A stretch of DNA of 64,000 nt from CAWBLP01 sp963721065 (lineage in GTDB: Bacteria > Pseudomonadota > Alphaproteobacteria > Acetobacterales > Acetobacteraceae): assembly GCA_963721065.1 (NCBI GenBank), contig CAVRHO010000005.1:372001-436000 (forward strand). Reading direction: 5' to 3'. Position numbers and translations under genes: made by a program. Of this stretch, positions 18,537-27,355 are shown one piece after another. The notes under the pieces are model-generated. The model was given only the letters and a program-made list of their open reading frames with translations, did no database searches and was not told the origin of the DNA. Numbering within the stretch: position 1 is the stretch's first letter; the number at the start of each line of letters is the position of its first letter.

Positions 18537-18628
18537 GTCATGGCCGGCGACGGCCGGCCATCCACGACCTTCGGCGACTGCCTGCGCGGCACGCAAGACG
18601 TGGTTGGCCGGCCTGCGCCGGCCGCGAC
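18537..18628. repeat. paired-palindrome element, family A (copy 3), between sufS and sufU
   Basis: GTCATGGCCGGCGACGGCCG at the left forms one hairpin. GACGTGGTTGGCCGGCCTGC with GCCGGCCGCGAC forms the other. A variable core of about 30 bp separates them. The unit is preceded by CCCCCC like the array at 11437. It fills most of the sufS-sufU gap. Confidence 0.75.
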
Positions 18629-18652
18629 GCGCAAGCGTGCAACCGCGGCCAA

Positions 18653-19897
18653 TCACGCGAAGAACTCCCGCACGCGGGTCAGCGTGTCCGCCAACAGATC
18701 GATTTCGTCATGCGTGGTGTAGATGCCGAAGCTCGCGCGGGTGCTGCTGTCCAGGTTGAAGCGGCGCATCAGCGGTTCCGCGCAGTGATGGCCGGCGCGC
18801 ACCGCGATGCCCTGCCGGTCCAGCAGCGTCGCCACATCATGCGCATGCGCGTTTTCCAGCGCGAACGACACCACGCCACCACGATCCTGCGCCTGCCCCA
18901 GGATGCGCACTCCGGGCACCGCCGACAGCCGAGCGAGCGCGTGTTCGGTGAGGGCGGCCTCGTGTGCGGCCATGGCGTCGTAACCGATGCCCTGCACGTA
19001 ATCGATCGCCGCCTTCAGGCCGATCCCTTCCAGGATCGCCGGCGTGCCGGCCTCGAACTTGTGCGGCACCTCGGCCCAGCGCGATTTCTCGTAGCTGACG
19101 GATGAAATCATCTCGCCGCCACCCAGGAACGGCGGCATGCGCTCCAACAGGTCCCGGCGCGCCCACAGCACGCCGATGCCGGTGGGGCCGTACAGCTTGT
19201 GCCCGGTCCAGACATAGAAGTCGCAGTCCAGCGCCTGCACATCGACGGGCCGGTGCACGATCGCCTGCGACCCGTCAAACATCACCTTCGCCCCGTGCGC
19301 GTGCGCGATCCGCACGATCCGCTCGGCCGGCGTCACCGAGCCCAGCACATTGGACATATGCGTGATGGACACCAGCCCGACCTTGCCGTCGGCCAGCAGC
19401 TCCTCATACGCCGCCATGTCCAGTTCGCCGGCGTCGGTGATCGGCGCCACACGCAGTTCGATGCCGCGTTCGTCGCGCAGGATCTGCCAGGGCACGATGT
19501 TGGAGTGGTGCTCCATGCCGGAGATCATCACCGCCTGGCCCGGCTGCAGCACGCCGCGGCCGTAGCTGTAGGCGACCAGGTTCAGCGCCTCGGTGCTGTT
19601 GCGCACGAACACCACTTCGCTGCGGTCGCGCGCGTTCATCAGCGCGGCCACCGCATCACGTGCGGCTTCATAGGCGTCGGTGGTGCGCTCGCTCATCCAG
19701 TGCAGGCCGCGGTGGACGTTGGCGTATTGCGTCTCCATCGCGGTGCGCATCGCATCGATTACCGCGCGCGGCTTCTGCGCGGAGGCGGCGCTGTCGAGGA
19801 ACACCAGCGGCTTGCCGCGGATCTTCTGCTCCAGGATCGGAAAATCCGCCCGGACACGCGCGACATCCAACATCGCCGGACGCGTCGTAACGCTCAT
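18653..19897 (-). CDS. sufS: cysteine desulfurase SufS
   Basis: 414 residues, class V aminotransferase fold. The PLP lysine is in WTGHKLYGPTG (Lys234) and the active cysteine in VRAGHHCAEPLMRRF (Cys372), placed as in SufS rather than IscS. It releases sulfur from cysteine as a persulfide for cluster assembly, with SufU as acceptor. The ATG overlaps the sufD stop as ATGA, so the two are translationally coupled. Confidence 0.95.
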   Translation of the reverse strand: MSVTTRPAMLDVARVRADFPILEQKIRGKPLVFLDSAASAQKPRAVIDAMRTAMETQYANVHRGLHWMSERTTDAYEAARDAVAALMNARDRSEVVFVRNSTEALNLVAYSYGRGVLQPGQAVMISGMEHHSNIVPWQILRDERGIELRVAPITDAGELDMAAYEELLADGKVGLVSITHMSNVLGSVTPAERIVRIAHAHGAKVMFDGSQAIVHRPVDVQALDCDFYVWTGHKLYGPTGIGVLWARRDLLERMPPFLGGGEMISSVSYEKSRWAEVPHKFEAGTPAILEGIGLKAAIDYVQGIGYDAMAAHEAALTEHALARLSAVPGVRILGQAQDRGGVVSFALENAHAHDVATLLDRQGIAVRAGHHCAEPLMRRFNLDSSTRASFGIYTTHDEIDLLADTLTRVREFFA

Positions 19898-21159
19898 CCC
19901 TGCTGCCTCTCCCACCAACGCGCCACGCTTCCTTCAAGCACGCCGCGGATGTCGTCGTTCGTTACCGCGTACAGCGCCTCATGCAGGAACGCGCGCACCA
20001 GGATCGAACGCGCCTCCGCGTCCGGAATCCCCCGGCTCCGCAGATAGAACATCTGCTCGGCGTCCAACTCGCCCACCGTGGCGCCGTGGCTGCACTTCAC
20101 GTCGTCGGCGAAGATTTCCAGTTCCGGCTTGGTGTCCACCTCGGCATCGGGCGACAGCAGCAGGGCCTGGTTCATCTGATAGCCGTCGGTCTTCTGCGCG
20201 TGGCGCGCGACCTCGATACGGCCCTGGAACACGCCGCGCGACCGGCCGGCCAGAACGTTCTTCACCGTCTGGCGCGAGCTGCAGCCTGGCGCATCGTGCC
20301 GCACCACGCTGGTGAAATCGGCATGCTGCCGGCCGGCCAGCAACTGGGCGCCGTTCAGATGCGCGGCCCCGCCGGGCGCCGTCAGGTGCGCGTGCACCTC
20401 GGTGCGCACCATGCGGCCGCCAAGGTTGAGAATGAAACTGTCATAGGTGCCGCCCTCGGCGATCCGGGCGTACAGCGTCGCCAGATGGAATGCCGCTTCG
20501 GACTCGTCCTGCAGCCGCACATGGGTCAGCGTGGCGCCCTCGGCGACTTCGACTTCGGTGACCGGGTTGTGCAGGTAGGCGCCTTCGCCGAGCGACGTCT
20601 CCAGCAGCGTCAGTCGCGCACCCCGTTCCAGGCGGATGCGGTGACGCGGGTGGAAGGCGGTGCTGGTTCCGGTGCTGTCGGTCGCCAGGCTGACCAGATG
20701 CAGCAGGCCGGCATCCATGCCTTCCGCCACATGCAGGTCGGCACCGTCTTCCGCCAGCATCGTGTTCAGCGCCACCAGCGGCTCGCGGTCGGGCTGCGCC
20801 AACGGGCCGAATGCACTGCGGGTGGCGAAGCTTTCGAAATGCATCGCGACGGGTGCCGCGGACAGTTCCGGGCTGTAGCGGCCATCCACGAACACCAGGC
20901 GTGGCGCGTCGAGATGCGGCACGCGCGCCAGCCACGCGCTGTCGGCACCCAGCGGGGTCAGCGGCTCCTGGAACGCAGCGGCGGCGACGGGGCGGAGATC
21001 GGTGTATTTCCAGGCTTCCACGCGGCGGCCGGGCAGGCCGGCGCTGCGGAACGCTTCGGCGGCGGCGTCACGCACGGCCAAGTCGCCGGGCAGGCGGTCG
21101 CGCAGGCCGTGGTAGCGCGCGAGGAAACCATCGACACCGGTGTGAACGGGTGCGTTCAT
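19894..21159 (-). CDS. sufD: Fe-S cluster assembly protein SufD
   Basis: 421 residues. The N-terminal helical part contains LPGRRVEAWKYTDLRP. The right-handed beta-helix and C-terminal region carry the conserved SHGATVGELDAEQMFYLRSRGI segment. SufD partners SufB and the SufC ATPase in the scaffold complex. The start at 21157-21159 has GGAGGCG five bases upstream. It lies 286 bp after sufC, a gap occupied by a palindromic element and a 30-bp tandem repeat. Confidence 0.94.
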   Translation of the reverse strand: MNAPVHTGVDGFLARYHGLRDRLPGDLAVRDAAAEAFRSAGLPGRRVEAWKYTDLRPVAAAAFQEPLTPLGADSAWLARVPHLDAPRLVFVDGRYSPELSAAPVAMHFESFATRSAFGPLAQPDREPLVALNTMLAEDGADLHVAEGMDAGLLHLVSLATDSTGTSTAFHPRHRIRLERGARLTLLETSLGEGAYLHNPVTEVEVAEGATLTHVRLQDESEAAFHLATLYARIAEGGTYDSFILNLGGRMVRTEVHAHLTAPGGAAHLNGAQLLAGRQHADFTSVVRHDAPGCSSRQTVKNVLAGRSRGVFQGRIEVARHAQKTDGYQMNQALLLSPDAEVDTKPELEIFADDVKCSHGATVGELDAEQMFYLRSRGIPDAEARSILVRAFLHEALYAVTNDDIRGVLEGSVARWWERQQG

Positions 21160-21215
21160 CGGGCGCCTCCGTCCACGGAACAACCAGGGCCGGAACTGAC
21201 CCCGCCGCCCGTCCG

Positions 21216-21321
21216 GTCATGGCCGGGCCTGACCCGGCCATCTACCGCCGACAGAGCGTGTTCCGTTGCATCCCGACCCGATCGTTCCGGTGTGGATGGC
21301 CGGGTCAGGCCCGGCCATGAC
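21216..21321. repeat. family-B element with perfect 27-bp terminal inverted repeats
   Basis: The left end GTCATGGCCGGGCCTGACCC plus GGCCATC (21216-21242) is an exact reverse complement of 21295-21321. Each end is itself a hairpin (ATGGCCGGG against CCCGGCCAT). The core, including GTGTTCCGTTGCATCCCGAC and CGATCGTTCCGGTGT, is repeated almost exactly 22 kb away at 43591-43697. Confidence 0.92.
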
Positions 21322-21330
21322 GTGATGGGC

Positions 21331-21420
21331 GGCGACCCAATGGGTGGTGCCGCGAAGGATGGCGACTCAATGGGTGGCGCCGAGAAGGATGGCGACCCAA
21401 TGGGTGGCGCCGCGAAGGGT
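21331..21420. repeat. 30-bp tandem repeat, 3 copies
   Basis: Units at 21331, 21361 and 21391 of the form GGCGACCCAATGGGTGGTGC with CGCGAAGGAT differ at one to three positions. The period is a multiple of three, but no credible gene uses either frame. It lies in the sufC-sufD gap. Confidence 0.9.
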
Positions 21421-21445
21421 GGCGGCCTGGATACGATTTCTCGCA

Positions 21446-22195
21446 TCACGCCGCCTCCGCAACCAGTCCGGCGTAGCCGCGGGCTTCCAGCTCATGCGCC
21501 AGCTCCGGCCCGCCGGAGCGCACCACGCGACCGCCCGCCAGCACATGCACGCGGCTGGGCACCAGATGATCCAGCAACCGCTGGTGGTGCGTGATCACCA
21601 GCGCGGAGAAGTCGGACGATCGCAGCGCGTTGACGCCATCGGCGACGATCTTCAGCGCGTCGATGTCCAGGCCGCTGTCGGTCTCGTCCAGGATCGCCAG
21701 CTTCGGCCGCAGGATCGCCATCTGCAGCACTTCGTTCCGCTTCTTCTCGCCGCCGGAGAAGCCGACATTGACGTTGCGCTTCAGCATGTCATCGGGCATC
21801 GCCAGGCGCTTGGCCTCGGCGCGCGCCAGCTTCAGGAACTGCACCGCGTCCAGCTCGCTCTCGCCGTGCGCGCGACGGATCGCGTTCAGCGCGGTGCGCA
21901 GGAAGTTGGCATTGCCGACCCCCGGCAGTTCGATCGGCGCCTGGAACGCCAGGAACACGCCGGCGGCGGCACGTTCCTCCGGCTCCATCGCCAGCAGGTC
22001 GTGGCCATTGAATGTCACGGACCCGCCCGTCACGGTGTAGTCCTCGCGGCCGGACAGCACATAGGCCAGCGTGGACTTGCCGGAGCCGTTGGGGCCCATG
22101 ATGGCGTGCACCTCACCCGGCGGCACCGTCAGGTCGATGCCCTTCAGGATCGGCTTGTCGTTGATGGACGCGGTCAGTCCGCGAATTTCCAGCAT
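21446..22195 (-). CDS. sufC: Fe-S cluster assembly ATPase SufC
   Basis: 249 residues, ABC-type ATPase. It has Walker A GPNGSGKS, signature motif GFSGGEKKRNE, Walker B LAILDETDSGLD and switch His in ALVITHHQRLL. It drives conformational change of SufBCD. The start at 22193-22195 begins directly with the domain (MLEIRGLTASI); the upstream frame runs into the repeat element and is rejected. Confidence 0.95.
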   Translation of the reverse strand: MLEIRGLTASINDKPILKGIDLTVPPGEVHAIMGPNGSGKSTLAYVLSGREDYTVTGGSVTFNGHDLLAMEPEERAAAGVFLAFQAPIELPGVGNANFLRTALNAIRRAHGESELDAVQFLKLARAEAKRLAMPDDMLKRNVNVGFSGGEKKRNEVLQMAILRPKLAILDETDSGLDIDALKIVADGVNALRSSDFSALVITHHQRLLDHLVPSRVHVLAGGRVVRSGGPELAHELEARGYAGLVAEAA

Positions 22196-22228
22196 GCCTT
22201 CAGTCCCTGTAATCCGCACACGTCTCGC

Positions 22229-22335
22229 GGGCATGGCCGGGCCTGAGCCGGCCCTCCGCCCCGGATAGTGCAGGCGACGTTGCTTCCCGCGCCGATCGGC
22301 GGGGGGTGGATGGCCGGGTCAGGCCCGGCCATGAC
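22229..22335. repeat. family-B element, diverged copy, between sufB and sufC
   Basis: The right end GATGGCCGGGTCAGGCCCGG with CCATGAC is identical to the other copies. The left end GCATGGCCGGGCCTGAGCCG differs at a few sites, and the core (GACGTTGCTTCCCGCGCCGA) is a weak match to the other cores. Confidence 0.85.
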
Positions 22336-22426
22336 GAAATGAACGGTGGCCGTGACGCAGGACGTACTGGCGCCGCCACATGACACACCGGCCTTGAGGC
22401 ACAGCGCAGAGTCACCGCGCTCCGCA

Positions 22427-23912
22427 TCATCCCACCGAGCCTTCCAGGCTCACCGCCAGCAGCTTCTGCGCCTCGACGGCGAATTCCATCGGCAGTTCCT
22501 TCAGCACGTCCCGGCAGAAGCCGTTGACGATCAGGCCCACCGCGTCTTCCTCGGACAGGCCGCGCTGGCGGCAGTAGAACAACTGGTCCTCGGCGATCTT
22601 CGAGGTGGTCGCCTCGTGCTCCACCTTCGCCGTCGGGTTGCGGCTTTCGATATACGGCACCGTGTGCGCGCCGCACTGGTCGCCGATCAGCAGCGAGTCG
22701 CACTGCGTGAAGTTGCGTGCGTTCTTCGCCGTCGGCGCCACGCGGACCAGGCCGCGATAGGTGTTGTTCGACCGCCCGGCACTGATGCCCTTCGACACGA
22801 TCGTGCTGGTTGTGCCCTTGCCGACATGGATCATCTTCGTGCCCGTGTCGGCCTGCTGCATGTTGTTGGTCACCGCGACCGAGTAGAACTCGCCCACGCT
22901 GTCCTCGCCCAGCAGCACGCAGGACGGATACTTCCAGGTGATCGCCGATCCGGTCTCCACCTGCGTCCAGGAGATCTTGCTGCGCGCACCGCGGCAGGCG
23001 CCGCGCTTGGTGACGAAGTTGTAGATCCCGCCGCGACCTTCCGAGTCACCCGGATACCAGTTCTGCACCGTGGAGTACTTGATCTGCGCATCGTCCAGCG
23101 CCACCAGCTCCACCACCGCGGCGTGCAACTGGTTCTCGTCGCGCATCGGCGCGGTGCAGCCTTCCAGGTAGGACACATAGCTGCCGGCATCGGCGATGAT
23201 CAGCGTGCGCTCGAACTGGCCGGTGCTGCGGGCATTGATGCGGAAATAGGTGGACAGCTCCATCGGGCAGCGCACGCCCTTGGGGATGTAAACGAAGCTG
23301 CCATCGGTAAACACGGCGCTGTTCAGCGCGGCGAAGAAATTGTCGCCGGTCGGCACCACCGTGCCCAGGGTACTGCTGCACCAGCTCCGGGTAATCCCGC
23401 ACCGCCTCGCTGATCGGGCAGAAGATCACCCCGGCCTTCTTCAGCGTCTCACGGAAGGTGGTGGCCACCGACACGCTGTCGAACACCGCATCGACCGCGA
23501 CCTGGGTGCCTTCCACCGTGTCCGGATCGACGCCGGCCAGGATCGCCCGTTCCTTCAGCGGGATGCCCAGCTTCTCATAGGTGGCGAGCAGCTCGGGATC
23601 GACCTCGTCCAGCGACTTCGGCCCCTGCTTCTTCTTCGGCGCGGCGTAGTAGTGCAGGTCCTGGTAGTCGATGGGCTGGTGATGCACCTTCGCCCACTGC
23701 GGCTCCTCCATCGCCTTCCAGGCTTCATAGGCCTTCAGGCGCCAGTCCAGCAGCCAGGACGGCTCCTCCTTGCGGGAGGAAATCAGGCGAATGATGTCCT
23801 CGTTCAGCCCCTTGGGCGCGAGGTCCATCTCGATCGTCGTCTCCCAGCCCCACTTGTAGCCGGACTGGGTGACGGACTGGACGGTGTCGAGCGTTTCGGT
23901 GACTGCGGGCAT
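22427..23912 (-). CDS. sufB: Fe-S cluster assembly protein SufB, interrupted by a +1 frameshift
   Basis: The reconstructed length is about 494 residues, normal for SufB. The upstream frame runs from MPAVTETLDTVQSVTQSGYK to DYPELVQQYP; the downstream frame resumes at GTVVPTGDNFFAALNSAVF and ends SLEGSVG. Removing one G from the GGG run at 23368-23370 restores the universal LVQQYLGTVVPTGDN segment. The conserved cysteine-containing RGACRGARSKISW and the C-terminal catalytic segments are intact. SufB is the cluster scaffold and is normally essential where SUF is the only system, so a sequence error is much more likely than a real break. It follows the Rrf2 gene by 9 bp. Confidence 0.93.
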
Positions 23913-23921
23913 ACGAACGTC

Positions 23922-24380
23922 CTATTCGGCAGGCAGCGGCGCCACGGGGCGGTGCGGCACGCGGAAGGCACGCGGGACGGCGGTCTCCTGCATGTCTGCC
24001 AGCGTGATCGCCGACAGCGCCTGATGGATCGCGTCGTTCACCGGATCCCAGCGGCCGCGCACGGGGCACAGGCCCTGGGACTCGCATTCGACGGCGGAGC
24101 CATCCACGCACGCCGCCAGCGCGATGGGGCCATCGACGGCCGCGATCACGTCGGCGACCGGGATGTCGGCCAGCGGCCGCAACAGCCGGTAACCGCCCCG
24201 CGCGCCGCGTTGGGAAACAACCAGACCGCCAGCCGAAAGCGTTTTCAGCACCTTGGCGACGGTCGGCTCGGGAATACCGGTCGCCGCGGCAATACCGGGG
24301 GAAGTCTGCACCCCTTCGGTCTCCGCCAGGCGAACCAGCACCACGACCGCATAATCGGTCAGCTTCGACAGCCTGAGCAT
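23922..24380 (-). CDS. Rrf2 family transcriptional regulator of the suf operon
   Basis: About 152 residues from MLRLSKLTDYAVVVLVRLAE, the Rrf2 winged-helix opening. Three cysteines (CVDGSAVECESQGLC, spacing C-x7-C-x5-C) could hold an Fe-S cluster, as in IscR and SufR-like regulators. By analogy it senses cluster supply and controls suf transcription. An ATG eight codons upstream (24402-24404) is an alternative start. It is the first gene of the operon, and a palindrome lies just upstream. Confidence 0.88.
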   Translation of the reverse strand: MLRLSKLTDYAVVVLVRLAETEGVQTSPGIAAATGIPEPTVAKVLKTLSAGGLVVSQRGARGGYRLLRPLADIPVADVIAAVDGPIALAACVDGSAVECESQGLCPVRGRWDPVNDAIHQALSAITLADMQETAVPRAFRVPHRPVAPLPAE

Positions 24381-24420
24381 GGTCTGCGAAACCCCATGAA
24401 CCATAAGCAATTCTGCTAAA

Positions 24421-24437
24421 CGGACCCAGTTGGTCCG
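24421..24437. promoter_or_regulatory. palindrome upstream of the suf operon
   Basis: CGGACC-CAGTT-GGTCCG is a perfect 6-bp inverted repeat, 17-41 bases upstream of the two possible rrf2 starts. The position suits autoregulation by the Rrf2 protein. It does not match the E. coli IscR consensus, so this is inference. Confidence 0.4.
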
Positions 24438-24713
24438 GATTGAGCCGAGATGGCGCATCGGCCCGCGGGCGTCAAGGGGGCGATCCGGCCGCGGCTCACC
24501 TCAAATTTCACAGCCCACCGGTCGCGTGGGTCCACGGCCACGGCGCGAACCGGGGCCACCAGCCGCGATGGGCGCCGCCGGCGGTGTCCCGCCCGTGACC
24601 CGGCCGCGGGTGCACTGCTGCCTGGCGAACGCGCCGTTGGCGACCCAGGGGGGACGATCTACGGGGGACTGTGCGGCGCGGGAGGCGAGCCACCCGCGCC
24701 GCGGCCGTTGGCG

Positions 24714-25919
24714 TCAGACTTCGGCGCCCTTGATCAGTCCGCCGAAACGCTCCCACGTCTTGCCGTCCCAGCGCATCATCTGCATCTCCTTGATCGGCCG
24801 GTGATCGGTGGGGCTGGTATTGATCTTGATCCCTGGCAGCAGCACGCCGATTTCCAGGTCGTGCAGGTTTTCCGCCTGGTGCATGACATTCTTGCGGGAG
24901 AAATCACCTTTGCACTGCTTCAGCACCTGCAGCATCGTCTGGCTGATGCCGTAGGCGAACACGTAGCTGCCGTCGTTGATGTCCCCGTCAGGGACATATT
25001 TCTTCATGAACGCCCGCCACTCGTTCATGCCGGGATCATTGTTGAAGGCCGGATCCGTATTGTCCTTGATATAGCCCGTGCTCAGCAGGCCGATCGCGTG
25101 GTCCTTGCCCGCCGGCTCCAGCACGCCGCCGACCGAGATCGACACGTTGGTCATGAAGAACATGGGCTTCCAGCCAAGCTGGTAGGTCTTGCGGATCGCC
25201 TGCGCGGCGAACTTGGGGATGGCGCCCACGACCAGCACATTGGCCCCGGCGGCCTGAAGTTCGGCGATCTGCGAGTCGACCGTGGGATCGGTGGTTTCGT
25301 ACGTCAGTGACCTGACCACCAGCTTGTCCCAGTCCTTGCCCAGGATGTCGCGCACGCCGTTGGGATAGTCCTTTCCGAAATCGTCATTCTGGTAGAGGAT
25401 GCCGATCTTCGGGTTCTTGACGTGCTTCAGGATGTACTTGGCGTAGATCTGCCCCTCGGTCCGATAATTCGGCTGCCAACCCATGGTCCAGGGATATTTC
25501 TTGTAGTCGCTCCACTTGCTGGCGCCGGAGCCGACGAACAACTGCGGCACCTTGTGATGGTTCATGTAACGGGCGATGGCGGAGTTGGTCGGCGTGCCGA
25601 GGGTCTGGAAGGTGAAATCCACGTGGTCCTGTTCCACCAGGCGGCGGATCTGCTCCACCGTCTTCGGCGGGCTGTAACTGTCATCGAGTGAAATGAAATC
25701 GATCTTGTGACCGTCCACACCACCGTGTTCGTTCACCATTTTGAAGAAGGTCGATTCGGTGCGGCCGATCACGCCATAGGAGGAGGCAGGGCCGCTGTAC
25801 GGCATGGTGTTGCCGATCTTCACGGGGGCTGGCTCTGCGGCGTCGGCGCGCGGACTGCGGAGTGAGGCGGCGGCAGCGGTCGCCAATGTTGTCGTCAGGA
25901 CGGCTCGACGGCTTATCAT
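24714..25919 (-). CDS. branched-chain-type ABC transporter substrate-binding protein
   Basis: 401 residues. The N-terminus MISRRAVLTTTLATAAAASL is a signal with an RR pair, cleaved near ADAAEP, possibly Tat-dependent. The mature protein is a type I periplasmic binding fold (Peripla_BP_6): VKIGNTMPYSGPASSYGVIG, YNDDFGKDYPNG-like and AAGANVLVVGAIPKFAAQAIR. It should bind an amino acid, amide or aromatic acid in the periplasm. No permease or ATPase gene is adjacent, so it is an orphan here. The 24405-24713 gap downstream contains no other gene. Confidence 0.9.
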   Translation of the reverse strand: MISRRAVLTTTLATAAAASLRSPRADAAEPAPVKIGNTMPYSGPASSYGVIGRTESTFFKMVNEHGGVDGHKIDFISLDDSYSPPKTVEQIRRLVEQDHVDFTFQTLGTPTNSAIARYMNHHKVPQLFVGSGASKWSDYKKYPWTMGWQPNYRTEGQIYAKYILKHVKNPKIGILYQNDDFGKDYPNGVRDILGKDWDKLVVRSLTYETTDPTVDSQIAELQAAGANVLVVGAIPKFAAQAIRKTYQLGWKPMFFMTNVSISVGGVLEPAGKDHAIGLLSTGYIKDNTDPAFNNDPGMNEWRAFMKKYVPDGDINDGSYVFAYGISQTMLQVLKQCKGDFSRKNVMHQAENLHDLEIGVLLPGIKINTSPTDHRPIKEMQMMRWDGKTWERFGGLIKGAEV

Positions 25920-26723
25920 TGCTTGTTCTCCGATTTTCTTTGTGCGCTCCCTGCCGGTCCAGGACTGCCGTCCCGGCCGGCACACCGACAGTGGGACGAA
26001 GGGGCGCAAGGGGTCAATCTCGAAACCTTGATGAACAACACGCGGGCGACACCACGACACGCGGGCAATCGCGAGCGACGGCCAGCCGTCATCCAGGCGC
26101 GATGGCGATGTCGATTCCTGGTGCCGGCGCGCATTCCTTGCAGCGACGTGGCCGAATTCCCACCGCGGCTCGGCCGCTGCCGCGACCGCGGCGTAATGCC
26201 ACTGCCCAGACGAAATGCCCGTATCGAGCAGGACTGCTTGATCCTGTCGCAGCAGCACCTTGGCGACCCACACGTGACGTTCGGCAGCCGCATCCGGCCG
26301 GCTGAAATCAACGCGACTGAAGTGCTGGATATGGCCGGACCACGGACAGGTTTGGCGGGGCGCCGGCGGATCCCGCGCAAACAGGGAGACCTGTGGTGGA
26401 CTGAACTTGGGCAGCGGACCTGCCTGCATTACACTCGTGTCGGCGACTGTGCGCGAGGCATGTCCCGCGCGCGCGGCGACATACGCAAGAGGCGATCCGA
26501 TGCACGCGGCGCCACGAGCGGCTACCTGCTTGAGGCACCTGAGAGTATGCTGGCCGTACCGGATTCGCCGGTCGCAAGTAGCTCAAACAGCGCCAGGGGG
26601 TTGAACGCCTGCCCGACAACGACAAGCACATGGCCAAGAGTCTGCTCGATGCCTTCCGGACCGACAAACGCCTGCAATTGCCCGTGCGCTCCTGCAATTG
26701 CCCGTGCGCTGAGGAACCCGCCC
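25920..26723. other. 800-bp gap with a possible gene remnant before the toxin-antitoxin pair
   Basis: No full-length gene is supported on either strand. Near 26590-26690 the plus strand encodes LKQRQGVERLPDNDKHMAKSL and then LDAFRTDKRLQ, which resembles the C-terminal tail of small HTH regulators. The frame is closed by a TAG just upstream and no HTH is visible, so it may be debris. A perfect 20-bp duplication is at 26671-26710. Confidence 0.4.
26671..26710. repeat. 20-bp perfect tandem duplication upstream of the antitoxin
   Basis: CCTGCAATTGCCCGTGCGCT occurs twice without mismatch (26671-26690, 26691-26710), ending 13 bases before the antitoxin ATG. The position is right for promoter or operator involvement in autoregulation, or it is a slippage product. 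Confidence 0.8.
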
Positions 26724-26918
26724 ATGCAAACCGATACCCTGATCGAGATGATCCAGGCCCTGCCCCCCGAACGCATCGCCGAGGTCGAGGACTTCGTCGC
26801 CTTCATCACCGCCCGAGAGCAGGAACGGACGCTGACCCGAGCCTCCACGGCAGCCAGCGCGCCCGCGTTCGCCGCAGTCTGGAACAACCCCGACGACGAT
26901 GCCTACGACGCGCTTTGA
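26724..26918 (+). CDS. DUF2281-type antitoxin
   Basis: 64 residues. The first half, MQTDTLIEMIQALPPERIAE with VEDFVAFI, is the short amphipathic helix pattern of DUF2281 antitoxins. The C-terminal half (FAAVWNNPDDDAYDAL) is the acidic, disordered tail that usually wraps the toxin. GAGGAA lies nine bases before the ATG. The stop overlaps the toxin gene by 20 bp. It should neutralise the MazF/PemK-like partner and probably represses the operon. Confidence 0.8.
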   Translation: MQTDTLIEMIQALPPERIAEVEDFVAFITAREQERTLTRASTAASAPAFAAVWNNPDDDAYDAL

Positions 26919-27244
26919 GTTCGGCGACATCGGTCCTGGTGCCGTTCCCCTTCCCCGACCAGACAGCCGTCAAGCAACGCCCGGCTGTCGTGGTCAGCAA
27001 CGTCGCCTGCAATCAGGCCAAGCCCGATCTGGTGCTGATGGCCGTCACCAGCCAGCTTCGTGCCACCGCCGCACTCGGCGAGGTCTGGATCGGACAGTGG
27101 GAAGGCGCCGGGTTGCTGAAGCCCTCGGCCGTCAAGCCGGTGTTCACCCCCATTGAACAGCGCCTGGTCATCCGCCGGCTCGGGACACTTGCCGCGGCGG
27201 ACCGAGCCGCATTGCAGCAGGCCATCAAACCGATCGTCGGGTAA
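26899..27244 (+). CDS. type II toxin, PemK/MazF family, interrupted by a +1 frameshift
   Basis: The reconstructed length is about 114 residues. The ATG at 26899 gives MPTTRFEFGDI; the rest, LVPFPFPDQTAVKQRPAVVV and onward to the TAA at 27242-27244, is in another frame. Deleting one G of the GG at 26932-26933 joins them as GDIVLVPFPF, the conserved start of the PemK/MazF SH3-like barrel, followed by the QRPAVVVSN motif. Such toxins are sequence-specific mRNA endonucleases. If the extra base is real, the toxin is inactive while the antitoxin is intact; an error is equally consistent. Confidence 0.8.
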
Positions 27245-27355
27245 CCTGATATAGCAGCCAAGTCACGCCAACCGCGGCATCGATGCGAACCCGCAGAAAC
27301 CCCTCCGCACAGGATTCGCGCGTGTCAGAGCCGAACTGTGCCTCGACCGATCCGA

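Noticed and set aside
23341..23400. Programmed ribosomal frameshift in sufB
   Set aside because: There is no slippery heptamer or downstream pseudoknot, and the same surplus-base pattern occurs in six unrelated genes.
26590..26720. Second toxin-antitoxin or HTH gene upstream of the antitoxin
   Set aside because: The short HTH-tail-like peptide is closed by a stop just upstream and no DNA-binding part is visible, so it is listed only as possible debris.
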